Part shown: positions 41,401-50,982 of the stretch, in pieces
How the letters are laid out: every line of letters starts with the position of its first letter
Position numbering within the stretch: the first letter of the stretch is position 1
From: Trichomonas tenax
Taxonomy: Eukaryota > Parabasalia > Trichomonadida > Trichomonadidae
Assembly: GCA_023091735.1 (NCBI GenBank)
Contig: JALKBU010000013.1
Coordinates: 1-64,000 of the forward strand
Reading direction: 5' to 3'
DNA: 64,000 nt
Position numbers and translations under genes: made by a program
Notes under the pieces: model-generated
Seen by the model: the letters and a program-made list of their open reading frames with translations, nothing else
The model's database searches: none
What the model was told of the DNA's origin: nothing

Positions 41401-44328
41401 ATGTCATTTGCATCTTCTAGTGCAGAAAACAAAGAATCTGAACATGAAGAAGAGAAACGTATCGTCAGAGAGCCATCAGACTTAGAAACACAGGAACTTA
41501 AGGCTGCTGTTCCTAAACTTGATATTGACCAAATCCCAGCCAAAGAGATTGAAATGAGAGAACCTTCTCCACGCAGACACGACAGCAAAGAGAATTTATC
41601 GTTGAGAGATTCGCAGTCTCTCAGAAACTCCATCAACGAGCCTCAGTCAAGCAGAAGACCGTCAGCGCTCAAACTTCACGCTGAAAAGAAAAGTGACGAT
41701 GAAGATGTCCATGCGAGAATCAAACTTCCAAAGAGTGAGTCAGAGAGCGTCCAATCTTCACATCAGCCACCTTCACCACAGGAAAAGCAGAAGGAGAAGA
41801 AGGTGCCAAGGCAGAACTTGCTCAAGGAGGGAAGCATGAGTTTCGAGTCCTCTGATGACAGCAAGAAGAAGAAGGACAATGTTAATAATGAGAAGAAAGA
41901 TGAAAAGAAGGCGAAGTCGGATAACGAGAAGAAGGCAAAGCCAAAGGAAGAGAAGAAAGAAGAAAAGAAGCCAGTTGCTCCTCCAAGCAAAGATAAGAAG
42001 CAAGCTTCATCGCCAAGAACAGAAAAGAAAGACACAAAGAAGGTTGAGACTAAATCTGACTCAAGCAAACTCGAAATGAAGAAATCAACAGTTGATTCAC
42101 CTCCAAAGCAAAATGCTCCCGAAGGAAGATCTCTCGGATTGAAATTTTTGTTAACCAAAGAAGCAACCAAGATTGATCAACCTAAAACTGATTCCAAACA
42201 TGAAAAAAAGAAAGAAGAGAAGAAAGACGAAATCAAGAAAGAAGATCTTAAGAAGAAAGATGAAAAGAAAGAAGAGATCAAGAAGGAAGAAGTTAAGAAG
42301 AATGAAGAAAAGAAAGAAGATGTTAAGAAGGAAGAGAAGAAACTTTCCTTAGGCTTAAAGAACCTCCTCGTAAAAGAGGCAACTAAGATTGATGAAAAGA
42401 AGCCGGAAGAACCGAAGAAATCTGAAGCTAAACCGGAAACAGAGAAACACGAAAAGAAGCCGGAAGAACCGAAGAAAGATCACGGAGAAGAGAAGAAGAA
42501 GGTTGAAGAGCCAAAGAAGGTTGAGCATTCCACAAAAGATAAGAAGCCTGATGAATCTGAGAAAGAAGAGAAGAAGACCGATGAAACAAAGAAGAAATCT
42601 GAAGAGAAGAAGAAAGAAGATGAGAAGAAGGCTGAAAATAAATTTGAGGAACCTAAGAAAGATGAAAAGAAGAAAGAAGATGTTAAGAAGGATGACAAGA
42701 AAGAAGAAAAGAAGGTTGAAGAGCCTAAGAAAGAAGAGAAAAAGAAAGAAGAAGTCAAGAAGGATGAAAAGCAAAGTGATGCTCCGAATAAAGAAGAATC
42801 AAAACCAGAAGAGCCAAAGAAGGAAGAACAAAAGCCTCCTGAGACATTAGAAAAGAAGCCTTCTGTCGCCGCAATAAATCCTGATGACATTCTTGCAAAC
42901 TTCTTCGATGAAGCCCTTAATCCATCCCAACTCGCTCCACCAAGCCGCGATCAGTCAACAGTCACCTGCGTTCCAGGAATGATTGCAGCTCCGCCACTAA
43001 CAAGAGCGCAGACACCTGTCGTAACCGAACCGCAAACAGTAAATTGGTATGAAGAGAAGACACCTGTTATCAAAGACAGAGAGCTGAAACTTGACGACAC
43101 TGATAATGCTTCTACAGAAAAGAGTGTTGAAGAAAAACCAAAGTCTGAAAACACAGAATCCAAGGCAAATGAAGATGAGGAACATAACAAGAAAGAAGAG
43201 GCCGAAAAGAAAGCCAAAGAAGAGGCCGAAGAGAAAGCCAAAGAAGAGGCCGAAGAGAAAGCTAAAGAAGAGGCCGAAGAGAAAGCCAAAGAAGAGGCCG
43301 AAGAGAAAGCCAAAGAGGAAGAAGAGGAAAGAAAGAAGAAGGAAGAGGAAGAGCGCAAAGCAAAGGCTGAAGAGGAAAGGAAAGCTAAAGAAGAAGCAGA
43401 GAGAAAAGCTAAAGAGGAAGAAGAGCGAAAGGCGAAGGAAGAGGAAGAAATAAAGTTAAAGGAGGAAGAGGAGCGTAAAGCTAAGGAAGAAGCCGAAAAG
43501 AAGAAAGAAGAAGAACGCAAAGCCAAAGAAAATGCCGAAAAGAAGGCCAAAGAGGAAGAAGAACGCAAAGCTAAAGAGGAAGAGGAAAGAAAGAAGAAAG
43601 AAGAAGAAGAAGAGAAGAAGGCCAAGGAAGAGAAGAAAGAAAAAGCTAAAGAAGCCGAAAAGGTCGAAAGCAGTTCTAGCTTCCTTTCTATTGAAGATGA
43701 TGAAGATACACAAAAGAAACTTGAACAGAAGCCTGCAGCTGTTGTGGAAAGCGATTCAGGATCTCTCATCTTCGATTACACAGAAACAGCGCCTCAAGAT
43801 CTCAGCAAACAAAAGGACAATAAAGAAATCAATAGCAATGATGTCATTATCCTCGAGAAGCCATCAGAAGATTCAAAGCTTGTCCAGAAGAAAGACAAAT
43901 CAGACAGCTTCCTCTCCGACATGTCAGAGGACTCCAAACCAAGCACCGAACAGCCAAAGAAGACAGAAGAAACGAAGAAAGCTGAATCTTCAGGAATTCT
44001 CTCAGATTTCGCATCAGATGATGACAAGAAGCCTAAAGAAGAAGAAAAGAAACCAGAAGCAGCAAAAGTTCCTAAGAAAGATGATTCGGGATTTTTGTCA
44101 GATTTCGCGTCGGACGATGATGACAAGAAACCAAAGGAGCAACCAAAGAAGGACGACTCCGACACATTCTTGTCCGACATGAGTGAAGATGTTGTCAAAG
44201 ATCCAGTCAGCATCACGACAAAGATCGAAAGCGAAGAATTATCATTCAACGGAAGTTCAGATGATGAAAAAGACAAGAAACCAGCCAAGAAAGATGAAGT
44301 AGTCGAATCAGACAGTTTTGATATTTAA
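38470..44328 (+). CDS. 1952-residue BTB-like plus F5/8 type C protein with long charged repeats
   Basis: Residues about 10-110 resemble a degenerate BTB/POZ fold and about 110-220 a BACK-like helical region. Two discoidin-like (F5/8 type C) segments follow, about 270-400 and 420-545; the second has the typical GKGQWLQFHFP, LLGSIDGETWE and RARYFRLKQT motifs. The remaining 1400 residues are low complexity: Ser runs with KKSSSSS, 18 copies of KVEEIKEE, KKEEK tracts, KAKEEAEE/ERKAKEE tracts, and near the C-terminus four (F/I)LSD(M/F)(S/A)(E/S)D units. BTB domains dimerise and recruit partners; discoidin domains bind ligands, intracellularly here since no signal peptide is present. A scaffold or cytoskeletal role is inferred. 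The start is ATG 38470. Confidence 0.8.
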   Translation: MSLSDPHAQTISVKPERKFIILHNRHPYFINPMLLCQYSQYFEELYPHYKDTNLEVHDSYKEEVFSIFVEMAHGNEVELTTPNSYVLLRLAHEWKANRIGQVIENYINGKPEAEVKLYGIVDNFISSNHLPGAKDFSAEEFGKMLQLDSCHSLNPKLLFAFLQCCKDTKVDPKILNEFVVSHLKNNSAPPEKFVPFLTWEKLSQEDFKYFYTQKQYKQFNAIKTERERRRALEKQKSHKKKEEEITFSMSKTLKVQPPYYGLIAKIAAGSGNPLRTGLVEVCASSNDPSSLGTENGGLLTIIKTSPKIDFWLNSPSEVQKIVITAGTSDIPRHIVISASKDQSDWVPIVKGIKKCIKIGETQEIELDNNNDYLFYQIKLETKKESRLSFSKIQLFDEEQQPLQYFVSSNGNHLMSVISPRHKHQWFSMAGKGQWLQFHFPKHIFVLTSYSIKSGKMWFPTGWKLLGSIDGETWETIDEKRQTTYFSKPFEIHQFVVRTNVRARYFRLKQTSRTADGIHILCISGMEFFGTYEDEEKTKQMIATATARRKKLKMISSSSSDTDTDVEDEEEKPKKERKPKKEENKKLLLGASAPVKKAKAPSDDFESDDSNVVTLEKDTKQSEKKKSSSSSSFESDDEPKKEEKKEEKKKSSSSSSFDKTIEEVKTEELKKEEEKEKKKSSSSSEVISLDETEVKDDDTKKAKATTETNSSDDKQAEAKGKFSSSDDFFGPKVEEIKEEKVEQIQKEKVEEIKEEKVEEIKEEKVEEIKEEKVEEIKEEKVEEIKEEKVEEIKEKKVEEIKEKKVEEIKEEKVEEIKEEKVEEIKEEKVEEIKEEKAEEIKEEKVEEIKEEKAEEIKEEKVEEIKEEKVEEIKEKKAEEEKKQEKKKSSSSSSSSSSFDFTASSSSSDEKKKKDKKEKSEEKPKVEIIKEESKEEVARDDGMVITASSNIEDKKSSSSSDLSFDSSSSDDEGKKASESMSFASSSAENKESEHEEEKRIVREPSDLETQELKAAVPKLDIDQIPAKEIEMREPSPRRHDSKENLSLRDSQSLRNSINEPQSSRRPSALKLHAEKKSDDEDVHARIKLPKSESESVQSSHQPPSPQEKQKEKKVPRQNLLKEGSMSFESSDDSKKKKDNVNNEKKDEKKAKSDNEKKAKPKEEKKEEKKPVAPPSKDKKQASSPRTEKKDTKKVETKSDSSKLEMKKSTVDSPPKQNAPEGRSLGLKFLLTKEATKIDQPKTDSKHEKKKEEKKDEIKKEDLKKKDEKKEEIKKEEVKKNEEKKEDVKKEEKKLSLGLKNLLVKEATKIDEKKPEEPKKSEAKPETEKHEKKPEEPKKDHGEEKKKVEEPKKVEHSTKDKKPDESEKEEKKTDETKKKSEEKKKEDEKKAENKFEEPKKDEKKKEDVKKDDKKEEKKVEEPKKEEKKKEEVKKDEKQSDAPNKEESKPEEPKKEEQKPPETLEKKPSVAAINPDDILANFFDEALNPSQLAPPSRDQSTVTCVPGMIAAPPLTRAQTPVVTEPQTVNWYEEKTPVIKDRELKLDDTDNASTEKSVEEKPKSENTESKANEDEEHNKKEEAEKKAKEEAEEKAKEEAEEKAKEEAEEKAKEEAEEKAKEEEEERKKKEEEERKAKAEEERKAKEEAERKAKEEEERKAKEEEEIKLKEEEERKAKEEAEKKKEEERKAKENAEKKAKEEEERKAKEEEERKKKEEEEEKKAKEEKKEKAKEAEKVESSSSFLSIEDDEDTQKKLEQKPAAVVESDSGSLIFDYTETAPQDLSKQKDNKEINSNDVIILEKPSEDSKLVQKKDKSDSFLSDMSEDSKPSTEQPKKTEETKKAESSGILSDFASDDDKKPKEEEKKPEAAKVPKKDDSGFLSDFASDDDDKKPKEQPKKDDSDTFLSDMSEDVVKDPVSITTKIESEELSFNGSSDDEKDKKPAKKDEVVESDSFDI
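40660..41091 (+). repeat. 24-bp tandem repeat, 18 copies, encoding KVEEIKEE
   Basis: Unit AAAGTTGAAGAAATCAAAGA plus four more bases. Variants are V to A, E to K, and one QIQKE unit. Same 8-residue period as the array at 1-1088, but unrelated residues. Confidence 0.95.
43210..43329 (+). repeat. 24-bp tandem repeat, 5 copies, encoding KAKEEAEE
   Basis: Four full copies plus a variant, grading into E/K/R-rich ERKAKEE sequence to about 43660. Confidence 0.85.
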
Positions 44329-44565
44329 AATGTTTTGTATATTTTTCGATAATCACACTTCTTTTTTATCAATTTGAAAATATTGAAATCATGATAAAGC
44401 ACAATGAATTCAAAGCCAGAAGGTATTTTCATAGAAATGAATAAATATTCAAGGATTGATTACGCTCAATAAATTTGGATATTTTGATTTTCAATATCAA
44501 TGATAAAACACTTTAAATATAAGATAAGATCATTGAGCCAATGGGTGTTGTTTAAATTAAAGATG

Positions 44566-44814
44566 TTAATTATAAAAATATATTTTTGATATTTTATTAA
44601 ATTGAAACCAAGCAAAACTCAAATAGTGAATATGAGTACCCAAAAAGTTTAATAATTTTACAAAGTGTTGTAAAATAATCTCAATATTTTGAATAAAATT
44701 TAATATTGTTAATAAATTGAGTTTATTTTCGATTGAAATAGTCATGTGAAGGCCGTGGCAATATGGGTTTATGATTGAAGAGTTTGAAATAGCATTGATA
44801 ATATTTTGCCACAT
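44566..44814 (-). CDS. Possible small protein behind a TGTCATGTAAAT motif
   Basis: An 82-residue frame, not recognised, moderately hydrophobic (ILNFIQNIEIILQHFVKLLNFLG). Its only support is promoter-like: on its strand the motif TGTCATGTAAAT (44821-44832) lies six bases before the ATG at 44814, just like promoters elsewhere in the window. The codon content is AT-rich and could be random, and the motif could equally drive a non-coding RNA. Confidence 0.25.
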   Translation of the reverse strand: MWQNIINAISNSSIINPYCHGLHMTISIENKLNLLTILNFIQNIEIILQHFVKLLNFLGTHIHYLSFAWFQFNKISKIYFYN

Positions 44815-44870
44815 AAACAAATTTACATGACAGTCAGTATAAACCTCATTGAATTTCAGTTTTGTGAAAC

Positions 44871-44936
44871 TCTCTGATAGGCGGGGATTTAACCGCCAAC
44901 AGAGGTACTGCTGAAGGAGAGGAATCCAAAGATTCC
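44871..44936 (+). ncRNA. Possible structured RNA: two stem-loops in an AT-rich spacer
   Basis: CTCTG (44872-44876) pairs with CAGAG (44900-44904), and inside it GGCGG (44880-44884) pairs with CCGCC (44893-44897), giving a hairpin with an internal loop. A second perfect hairpin GGAATC-CAAA-GATTCC is at 44921-44936. The local GC is far above background. The internal-loop hairpin would suit an H/ACA-type guide, but no ACA box or confirmed strand is seen. It is not a tRNA. Confidence 0.25.
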
Positions 44937-45322
44937 AATGCGACGCGAAAAAAATTTATAGCAAAAAGTGGATACAATTCTAAAAGACTAAACAAGTTCT
45001 CAAAATAATTTTTTATCAAGTTTCTGCATATATCTGTCCCCAAGAGTCCCATTATCACAAAGGATTTTGGAAATTATGACATCCTTTGAGATAAATATTT
45101 ATCATTTGGCTCAAAAAACCTCTGTTTCCCAACTTTGAGATAAATTTATGCATTGGTAGACACGCGAATATCAACCGCGTGGGTTATTACGCTCAAAAAC
45201 AATCAGAATGCGGTGAAAACGCGTGAAGAAGATTGATAGCGATAATAGACGATCAAATTTTCTGAGGCGTTCATTGAATTATTTGTATGTGATGTGACGG
45301 TTTCGAGGATTAAAAAAAATTA

Positions 45323-45853
45323 ATGGCTTTCACGGAGAATACTCCAGTTGTTTTTTTCGTGAGGCTCATTGGTGGAGAGAAGAAATCGATAACTGCGTAC
45401 AGCACCGTCGCTCTATTCGAAGCTATGGAGCAAAATGGCTTGGTCCCTAAATCTGACGACCATATCTTGTACTATTACAATAATACACTTATTAATCCCT
45501 GCATTTCGATCGGGGGATTGCATATACGCAACAATGATACAATCGTTGTTTTAGAACAAAAGAAAAATAAGAAAGAAATCGCAAAAACAGTCAAAAACCC
45601 ACTTGTTACATCGCAAAGCTTCGATAACTTCAGAGCCATATCGGCCATAGACTATCCTGTGAATTTCGTGCGTCAAACGCGTGATGATTCAGATGGTGTT
45701 TATGATCAACCTCAAAGACCCAATACGGCGACGATTATACCACCGCAACCCCGAGATATTCCTCGGGAACCTCTACCAAAGTTCTTTGTTTCGACTCAGA
45801 ACACGAATAACGATTTCTGGAGCTCTCTAGAAAACAGATTTAGCTTAATTTAG
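45323..45853 (+). CDS. Protein with N-terminal ubiquitin-like fold
   Basis: 176 residues. Residues about 8-80 have a beta-grasp pattern (VVFFVRLIGGEKKSI, then a helix, then ILYYYNNTLINPCISIGGLHIRNNDTIVVL), matching the strand-helix-strand order of ubiquitin-like domains, with IRNNDTI at the place of ubiquitin's IQ-D-TL. There is no C-terminal diglycine, so it is not a conjugated modifier. The C-terminal half is polar and Pro-rich (PQPRDIPREPLP) and unrecognised. Confidence 0.7.
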   Translation: MAFTENTPVVFFVRLIGGEKKSITAYSTVALFEAMEQNGLVPKSDDHILYYYNNTLINPCISIGGLHIRNNDTIVVLEQKKNKKEIAKTVKNPLVTSQSFDNFRAISAIDYPVNFVRQTRDDSDGVYDQPQRPNTATIIPPQPRDIPREPLPKFFVSTQNTNNDFWSSLENRFSLI

Positions 45854-46181
45854 AGTACTAATTGATTTGTTTGTTTTTGTTTTGTGATTATAAAGTTTTC
45901 TTATTGAATACAATCAAGTTATTTACTATTCCTATATTTGTCTTCTCACGATATTCCATGTAACCTACCCAATTTCAATGGCCACGCCCTGGGAAGGCTA
46001 TTCAGGGGCTACCGCAAATTTTGGGCGACCCGAGATATTTGTTGCATAATTCGAATTTTAGAGAAACCATTCATTACACCAATAATCGAGTATACCACCT
46101 TGAGTTTAGCAATGAGACAAATTATGAAGGGCGCGGCAATAAGGTTAATTATGTAAAAAGGTTATTATGATAAAAATTTTT
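45854..46181. other. Intergenic GC-richer island
   Basis: 45940-46150 has GC-richer segments (ggccacgccctgggaaggc; gggcgacccgag; agggcgcggc) in AT-rich DNA, with a 72-codon frame lacking an ATG start or resemblance to any family. Possibly a mobile-element remnant. Confidence 0.35.
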
Positions 46182-49100
46182 TTAGAGTGACTCACTATCT
46201 GATGATGAATTGGATGATGAACGTTTCTTCTTCTTCTTCGAAGAAGATGAGTTAGACTTCTTTGATTTCTCACTAATATAACTTCCGGAGGCGTATGAAC
46301 CAGAATCGGATTCTGGGTTTAGGGTGTGCCCAAGTTTAATGTGAAGGACAACCCAAAGAACAATGACAATAATAACGATAATAGCAAGGACAGAAGCTAG
46401 AATTGCAGCGCCGTTTCCTTTTGAATTTTTGAAATACACCAAGTCCGCTTTTTGCATCTCTGTAGCAGGAGGAACTTCTTCCTTCCTATATTGTAGCTTT
46501 GTGGTATTAAATTCGGAACTTGATGATAAGTAGACTTTGCCATCTTTTATGGTAAGATTCATAATTGGTTTAACAGCATTCCATTGCTCAGTCAGGAAAT
46601 CTGGTGGTAAGAACAAATCTGTGTTACCAGATGTGAATCCCTTCTGATCTGCAAAGGCGATATTTTCAATAATAATACTCATTTGATCGATATAATTCTG
46701 CTTGAATAGATCTGGATTAATTGATTCAGAGAGCAGGACATCGTCGTACTTAAACCTAAGAACAATATTTTTGTTAATTACGCAGTTTTCAGAAAGGGTT
46801 ACGTGAGGAAACGCATTTGAGTTCCAGTAGAAAGTGTTATTTTCAGCAAATATATCACAGAATCCAGATGAAGTATTACTTGCTGTGCCAGGAGCTACAG
46901 ATGGAGGCTGAACATTCTGTTTGATTGAACAACCAGGGTAAAGACTGAGGCTGTCAGTTACATGTAAATTGTTGAATACTGCAGGAGTGTTGTACTTAAC
47001 TTCAAGGCTTCCAACAATTGTTTGGCAACCAGTAACACCTACTTCGGTTTTATTGTAGAAGTATGAATCCATAACTAATTCATCGAAGATGACGTTCGAG
47101 TTTGGATCACCAAGATCCATTTCAATTTTCTTCGATCTTACGGAGAACACAAGATCGCTTGAAGCTTTGTAGTATCCGTGAGAACCAAATCCAAAGTTTG
47201 GTGCGGAAAAATTGGAAATTTGGATGTAAATTTCTTTATAATTGTCATCACTAGGATCTATTGCTGTTTGATTGAGATTGATCATCGGTGAATTCTTATC
47301 CTTGAATTCTGGTGGCCAGTCAACATTGGGTGAGATTACAGATAGGCCGCCTATGAAGTTAGGAATGATTATTTTCGGAAATGGAATCGTGCTTGTGGGA
47401 GTGGCCGTAAGATTGTTAATAAGCGCTACAATGGAGGTTCCAATTTCTGGGAATTTTTTGTTCGAATTATCTTCGGAATACTCAATGTTGATTGTTATAT
47501 CAGTGCATTCGAACAAGTATTTCTTTCCAACAATATTGGCAACAGCAACTGGTCTGATAAACATGAACAGACCGGCTTCGGTGTATGTGATATTGATGAA
47601 ATGGAGAGGCATGGCATCTTTAATGATTAAATGGGAACTGCCCATGCGGAGAGATGTCTTATTTTCGTCATTTCTGAACATAAGGCGGATATCGTCGACA
47701 CTGAATTGACATGTAACGTTATTATTCATTTCAATACGACCAGCAAAGAGATCGGCAACTTTGAAAGAACAGCCAATTAAGGATAGCTTAAAGTTCGGAT
47801 TAAATTTTGTGAAGGCGAACTTGAAATATGACAAAACGAGTTCGGAATTACCTTTAGATTCATTCATGTTTGTTATGCTAATGCGTGGGCTGTTCAGGAA
47901 GTCTGTTCTGGATGTCATTTGGAAACGAATATTGTTCAGTTTGGAACAGTTTAAAGTAGGAACATCGTATCCAAATTGGGTATAAGCAATTTCTGTAATC
48001 TGATACTGGAAAATCAATTCAGTTCTATCTGGACCGATTGAATCGAATAAATTGTTAATTGTAACAGTAAGAAGATCCTTTGTTTTAGCTTTAATGTTGC
48101 TATCTAAATCTTGATCATAATTAATGTTAATGGCTTCTGGATAACATTTTGGAATATCATATATAAGAGAAAAGCAAACTACAGCAGGGAGAGAAGCATA
48201 TAGCTCAGCATTGTAATTGCCAGTGAAAACATTGTTTTGCTCAGAAACTGTTAGAATGGACTGCCTCGCGTAGAAACCGGGCATCAGGGAATTATCTTCA
48301 TGCCTGACAGTATATTTTATTGAAGAGTTCATATTTATGAGGTATTTGTAATCGCCATGGTAAAAAGTAGCTACTTCTTGATTGCTGTACTGCTTTACCG
48401 GATGATCAGAAGAAATTTCAACAATAAGTGGTCGTGACAAGGTAGTAGAAATCTGCGTTTGACTAATTCCATTGAGCTTTAAAGTTCCACAAACGTATTT
48501 ATCACCAACTTTGTGATTAACTAATTGAAAGCCAAGTTTTTGTTGGCGTATGGAATTCTCTCCAAGTTTTTTGATGTATAGCGTAGCCGTTGCATCGGGT
48601 TTAAATCTCACTATAGTGGGATGCAAATCGTTATTGATGTTAAACATGTTGCCTTTATAAACTGTGAATGATACTTCAATAGCGTCATTATTAGAGTTTT
48701 TAAGAGTAAATGAATATTTGTATGATGTACTGCTAGAATATTCACCCAAATTGATATTTGAATTAGATTTTAGATAAAAATCATTATGTGTGAATACGTT
48801 GATGTTAGTTAAATTCTCCACTGATGATTGAATAAACAAATTGCTGACTTCAGTGTTTTCTAAATTTTTTGTATTATAAGAATAAATTGAAGTAGGGATA
48901 CGGTTGACTAGGAGGTTGGATTGGAAGTTTAAATTGATTACAGACCTGCTTGAGATGCCAAGAATTTCGATTTTAGATGATTCAGGAATATTTGATAATT
49001 GATTGGATCCAGAACTCATAAATATTAGGCTGCGAGTTGAATCATCATTGAATTGTATTTTAATGGAGCCAAGATTGGAACTTTTGATAATACTTTTAAT

Positions 49101-49838
49101 TTGAATTTCCCCTATTTTCACGATAACAGCTAAGCTTGTGGAATTTTCACCACCAGTGATAATCACATCAAAAATGTTTGTGATAGTGGCTTCGAAACCT
49201 ATGTTTAGAGAAGTGGTAATATTTGTTTCATCTCGAGGTATACTATCTTCAATTACTTTCCAAACATCAAACATAAAATTATCCTGGGTTGGCATAATGG
49301 ATCGTAATTTCGTGTAAAAAGTCGGAGTACAAGAACAATCACCAAAAAGTGGTTGGAAGAAAGTTGTTTGTGGATGTATTGTACAGTCAATAAAAGTTAC
49401 ATAACCAAATCCAACCGTGTCACCAAAAAATAGCTGATATCCTTTTAGGTGGTAACTACAATATGCTGAATATGCAATATGTTCATTGTGGAAGAAAAGT
49501 TTTAATTGCGTAATATCATAGAACGCGGGGGAAATTAAAATTGGCTGCAAGTAAGAACTAGATTGTGTTTCGTGGGATATTAAATTTTTGATAATAAATC
49601 GATCGTCTTGATAATTTGAATCAACCGGATTGCCGCCAGTAATTGCATGACCTACGAACGTAATGTTTATCTCTTGAAGAGTATATGTTTTAGGAATTTG
49701 TTTAAAATCATCACTTTGAACTTCAGAGAAAGCAAACTTTTTGGCGTATGCTACATCTGGATGGCAGTCAGAGTTAGAATCATTGATGTAAATACATATG
49801 TTAACGCATAAAGATGCCGTCAGAAGGAGAGAAATCAT
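46182..49838 (-). CDS. Large type I membrane surface protein
   Basis: The 1218-residue protein begins with a hydrophobic signal-like segment (MISLLLTASLCVNICIYI), has a large Asn/Thr/Ser-rich beta-strand ectodomain with scattered Cys (CSC around residue 170, CQT near 960), and ends with one membrane span (AAILASVLAIIVIIVIVLWVVL) and a cytosolic tail rich in Ser and Lys (SSSSKKKKKRSSS). This is the plan of trichomonad surface proteins; no adhesion or enzyme motif is recognised. The start is taken at ATG 49838 rather than the upstream TTG. Many N-x-S/T sites suggest glycosylation. Confidence 0.8.
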   Translation of the reverse strand: MISLLLTASLCVNICIYINDSNSDCHPDVAYAKKFAFSEVQSDDFKQIPKTYTLQEINITFVGHAITGGNPVDSNYQDDRFIIKNLISHETQSSSYLQPILISPAFYDITQLKLFFHNEHIAYSAYCSYHLKGYQLFFGDTVGFGYVTFIDCTIHPQTTFFQPLFGDCSCTPTFYTKLRSIMPTQDNFMFDVWKVIEDSIPRDETNITTSLNIGFEATITNIFDVIITGGENSTSLAVIVKIGEIQIKSIIKSSNLGSIKIQFNDDSTRSLIFMSSGSNQLSNIPESSKIEILGISSRSVINLNFQSNLLVNRIPTSIYSYNTKNLENTEVSNLFIQSSVENLTNINVFTHNDFYLKSNSNINLGEYSSSTSYKYSFTLKNSNNDAIEVSFTVYKGNMFNINNDLHPTIVRFKPDATATLYIKKLGENSIRQQKLGFQLVNHKVGDKYVCGTLKLNGISQTQISTTLSRPLIVEISSDHPVKQYSNQEVATFYHGDYKYLINMNSSIKYTVRHEDNSLMPGFYARQSILTVSEQNNVFTGNYNAELYASLPAVVCFSLIYDIPKCYPEAININYDQDLDSNIKAKTKDLLTVTINNLFDSIGPDRTELIFQYQITEIAYTQFGYDVPTLNCSKLNNIRFQMTSRTDFLNSPRISITNMNESKGNSELVLSYFKFAFTKFNPNFKLSLIGCSFKVADLFAGRIEMNNNVTCQFSVDDIRLMFRNDENKTSLRMGSSHLIIKDAMPLHFINITYTEAGLFMFIRPVAVANIVGKKYLFECTDITINIEYSEDNSNKKFPEIGTSIVALINNLTATPTSTIPFPKIIIPNFIGGLSVISPNVDWPPEFKDKNSPMINLNQTAIDPSDDNYKEIYIQISNFSAPNFGFGSHGYYKASSDLVFSVRSKKIEMDLGDPNSNVIFDELVMDSYFYNKTEVGVTGCQTIVGSLEVKYNTPAVFNNLHVTDSLSLYPGCSIKQNVQPPSVAPGTASNTSSGFCDIFAENNTFYWNSNAFPHVTLSENCVINKNIVLRFKYDDVLLSESINPDLFKQNYIDQMSIIIENIAFADQKGFTSGNTDLFLPPDFLTEQWNAVKPIMNLTIKDGKVYLSSSSEFNTTKLQYRKEEVPPATEMQKADLVYFKNSKGNGAAILASVLAIIVIIVIVLWVVLHIKLGHTLNPESDSGSYASGSYISEKSKKSNSSSSKKKKKRSSSNSSSDSESL

Positions 49839-50982
49839 TATTTGAACGATAAAGCAATTCAAAAAGTTATTTTTTATTTTTCTGAAAATAAAATATCAAA
49901 AATCATTTCATCTGTTGAAATAAAACACAATGACAATAGTTGATTTAAAAATCACATTACTGCAATTTTATTCATTCAATTTCAAAAAACCGTTTAAATT
50001 TTAATTGAGCACTATCAGGACATCACTAAATATCTGTGAATCAAATTTTTGATTGAATGGCATCAAATGCCACTTTTGCATCTTAAAAATTGACAAAATT
50101 TAGTTATTGTAAATGTCAAAAGTCAGAAATTTAATGTCAAATATTGTTAATTTCTCCGTGTTGAAAGTTAAATATTTGGCACACAAGACAGTCCAAGATG
50201 CGATATTCCATTACAGGTTTGTTATCACTGATGAAATTTGAGAATTCCTCGTTGAAATATATTTCGAGACTGCATATTGAATACGAGTGTGAAACTATTC
50301 GCAATCAGCACTGCTTTTTGATTAGCTGCAATCGTTTTTTTGCATTCCAGAAATAATCAAAGTTGAGCTTGAAGTTCTTATGCCAGAATTCCTCCTCCAG
50401 AACCGAAAGCAGCACTTCCAGATCATTAGTACCACAAGATACTTCAAGAATGGAACAAACCTCCAAGTTATCAGCCTCATCGCTCATCCAGCGAGATAGT
50501 GGAGACCTGATGACAAATTAATTGTTCCATCAAACGGTTTAGTGTTTCTAAAAGTTACTGCTGGTCGCTGCACACTTATTCTCCCAATTCTGTCAGTAGA
50601 ACCGAAATCTTCACGTTGAATCGCTTTTCAATAATCAAAAATGTTACTCATGCACTATTTAAAGTTGCCTACAATGACGACACAAAGACAACAGTTATCA
50701 TCAATGATGCTACTTTTGTTGGAGCTGATGATCAGCATTTAGAATGCAAGTCCTTTGGGGTTCCAATGGCTGTCGAGAGAGATCTAAATTCTTCCTTCAC
50801 CACTTTCCGTGGCCAATGTTCTTGTACATTGATTTTTAGAGAATAGTGAACAAGCAATTAACACCATTTGTTCCCATTGACATCAAAGCACTGGATACTC
50901 TGAGGCTGAAGAGAAGATAGATATGTTATTGTTTATATTTAAACATAGTCTATTTCTAACATATATTTACATACAAATTTTA
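49839..50982. other. Intergenic region with possible coding debris
   Basis: Two weak fragments: minus 50305-50487 (begins MSDEADNLEV) and plus about 50510-50846, where two frames joined across a stop at about 50615 give a beta-rich Cys-containing segment ending GQCSCTLIF. They may be scraps of surface-protein genes. TGTAAATGTCA lies near 50107. Confidence 0.3.

Noticed and set aside
40698..41636. Ser/Phe-rich minus-strand frames opposite the BTB/discoidin gene
   Set aside because: Antisense of KVEEIKEE and poly-Ser tracts; the plus frame has real domains.
44865..44950. tRNA gene
   Set aside because: A T-arm-like stem is present but the loop lacks the conserved C and no acceptor stem can be paired.
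14730..45960. ATG directly followed by a stop at 14730, 16190 and 45958 as a shared regulatory device
   Set aside because: Three cases with three different stop codons, one of them in a pseudogene and one without a gene; chance is sufficient, so only the 14730 case is reported.
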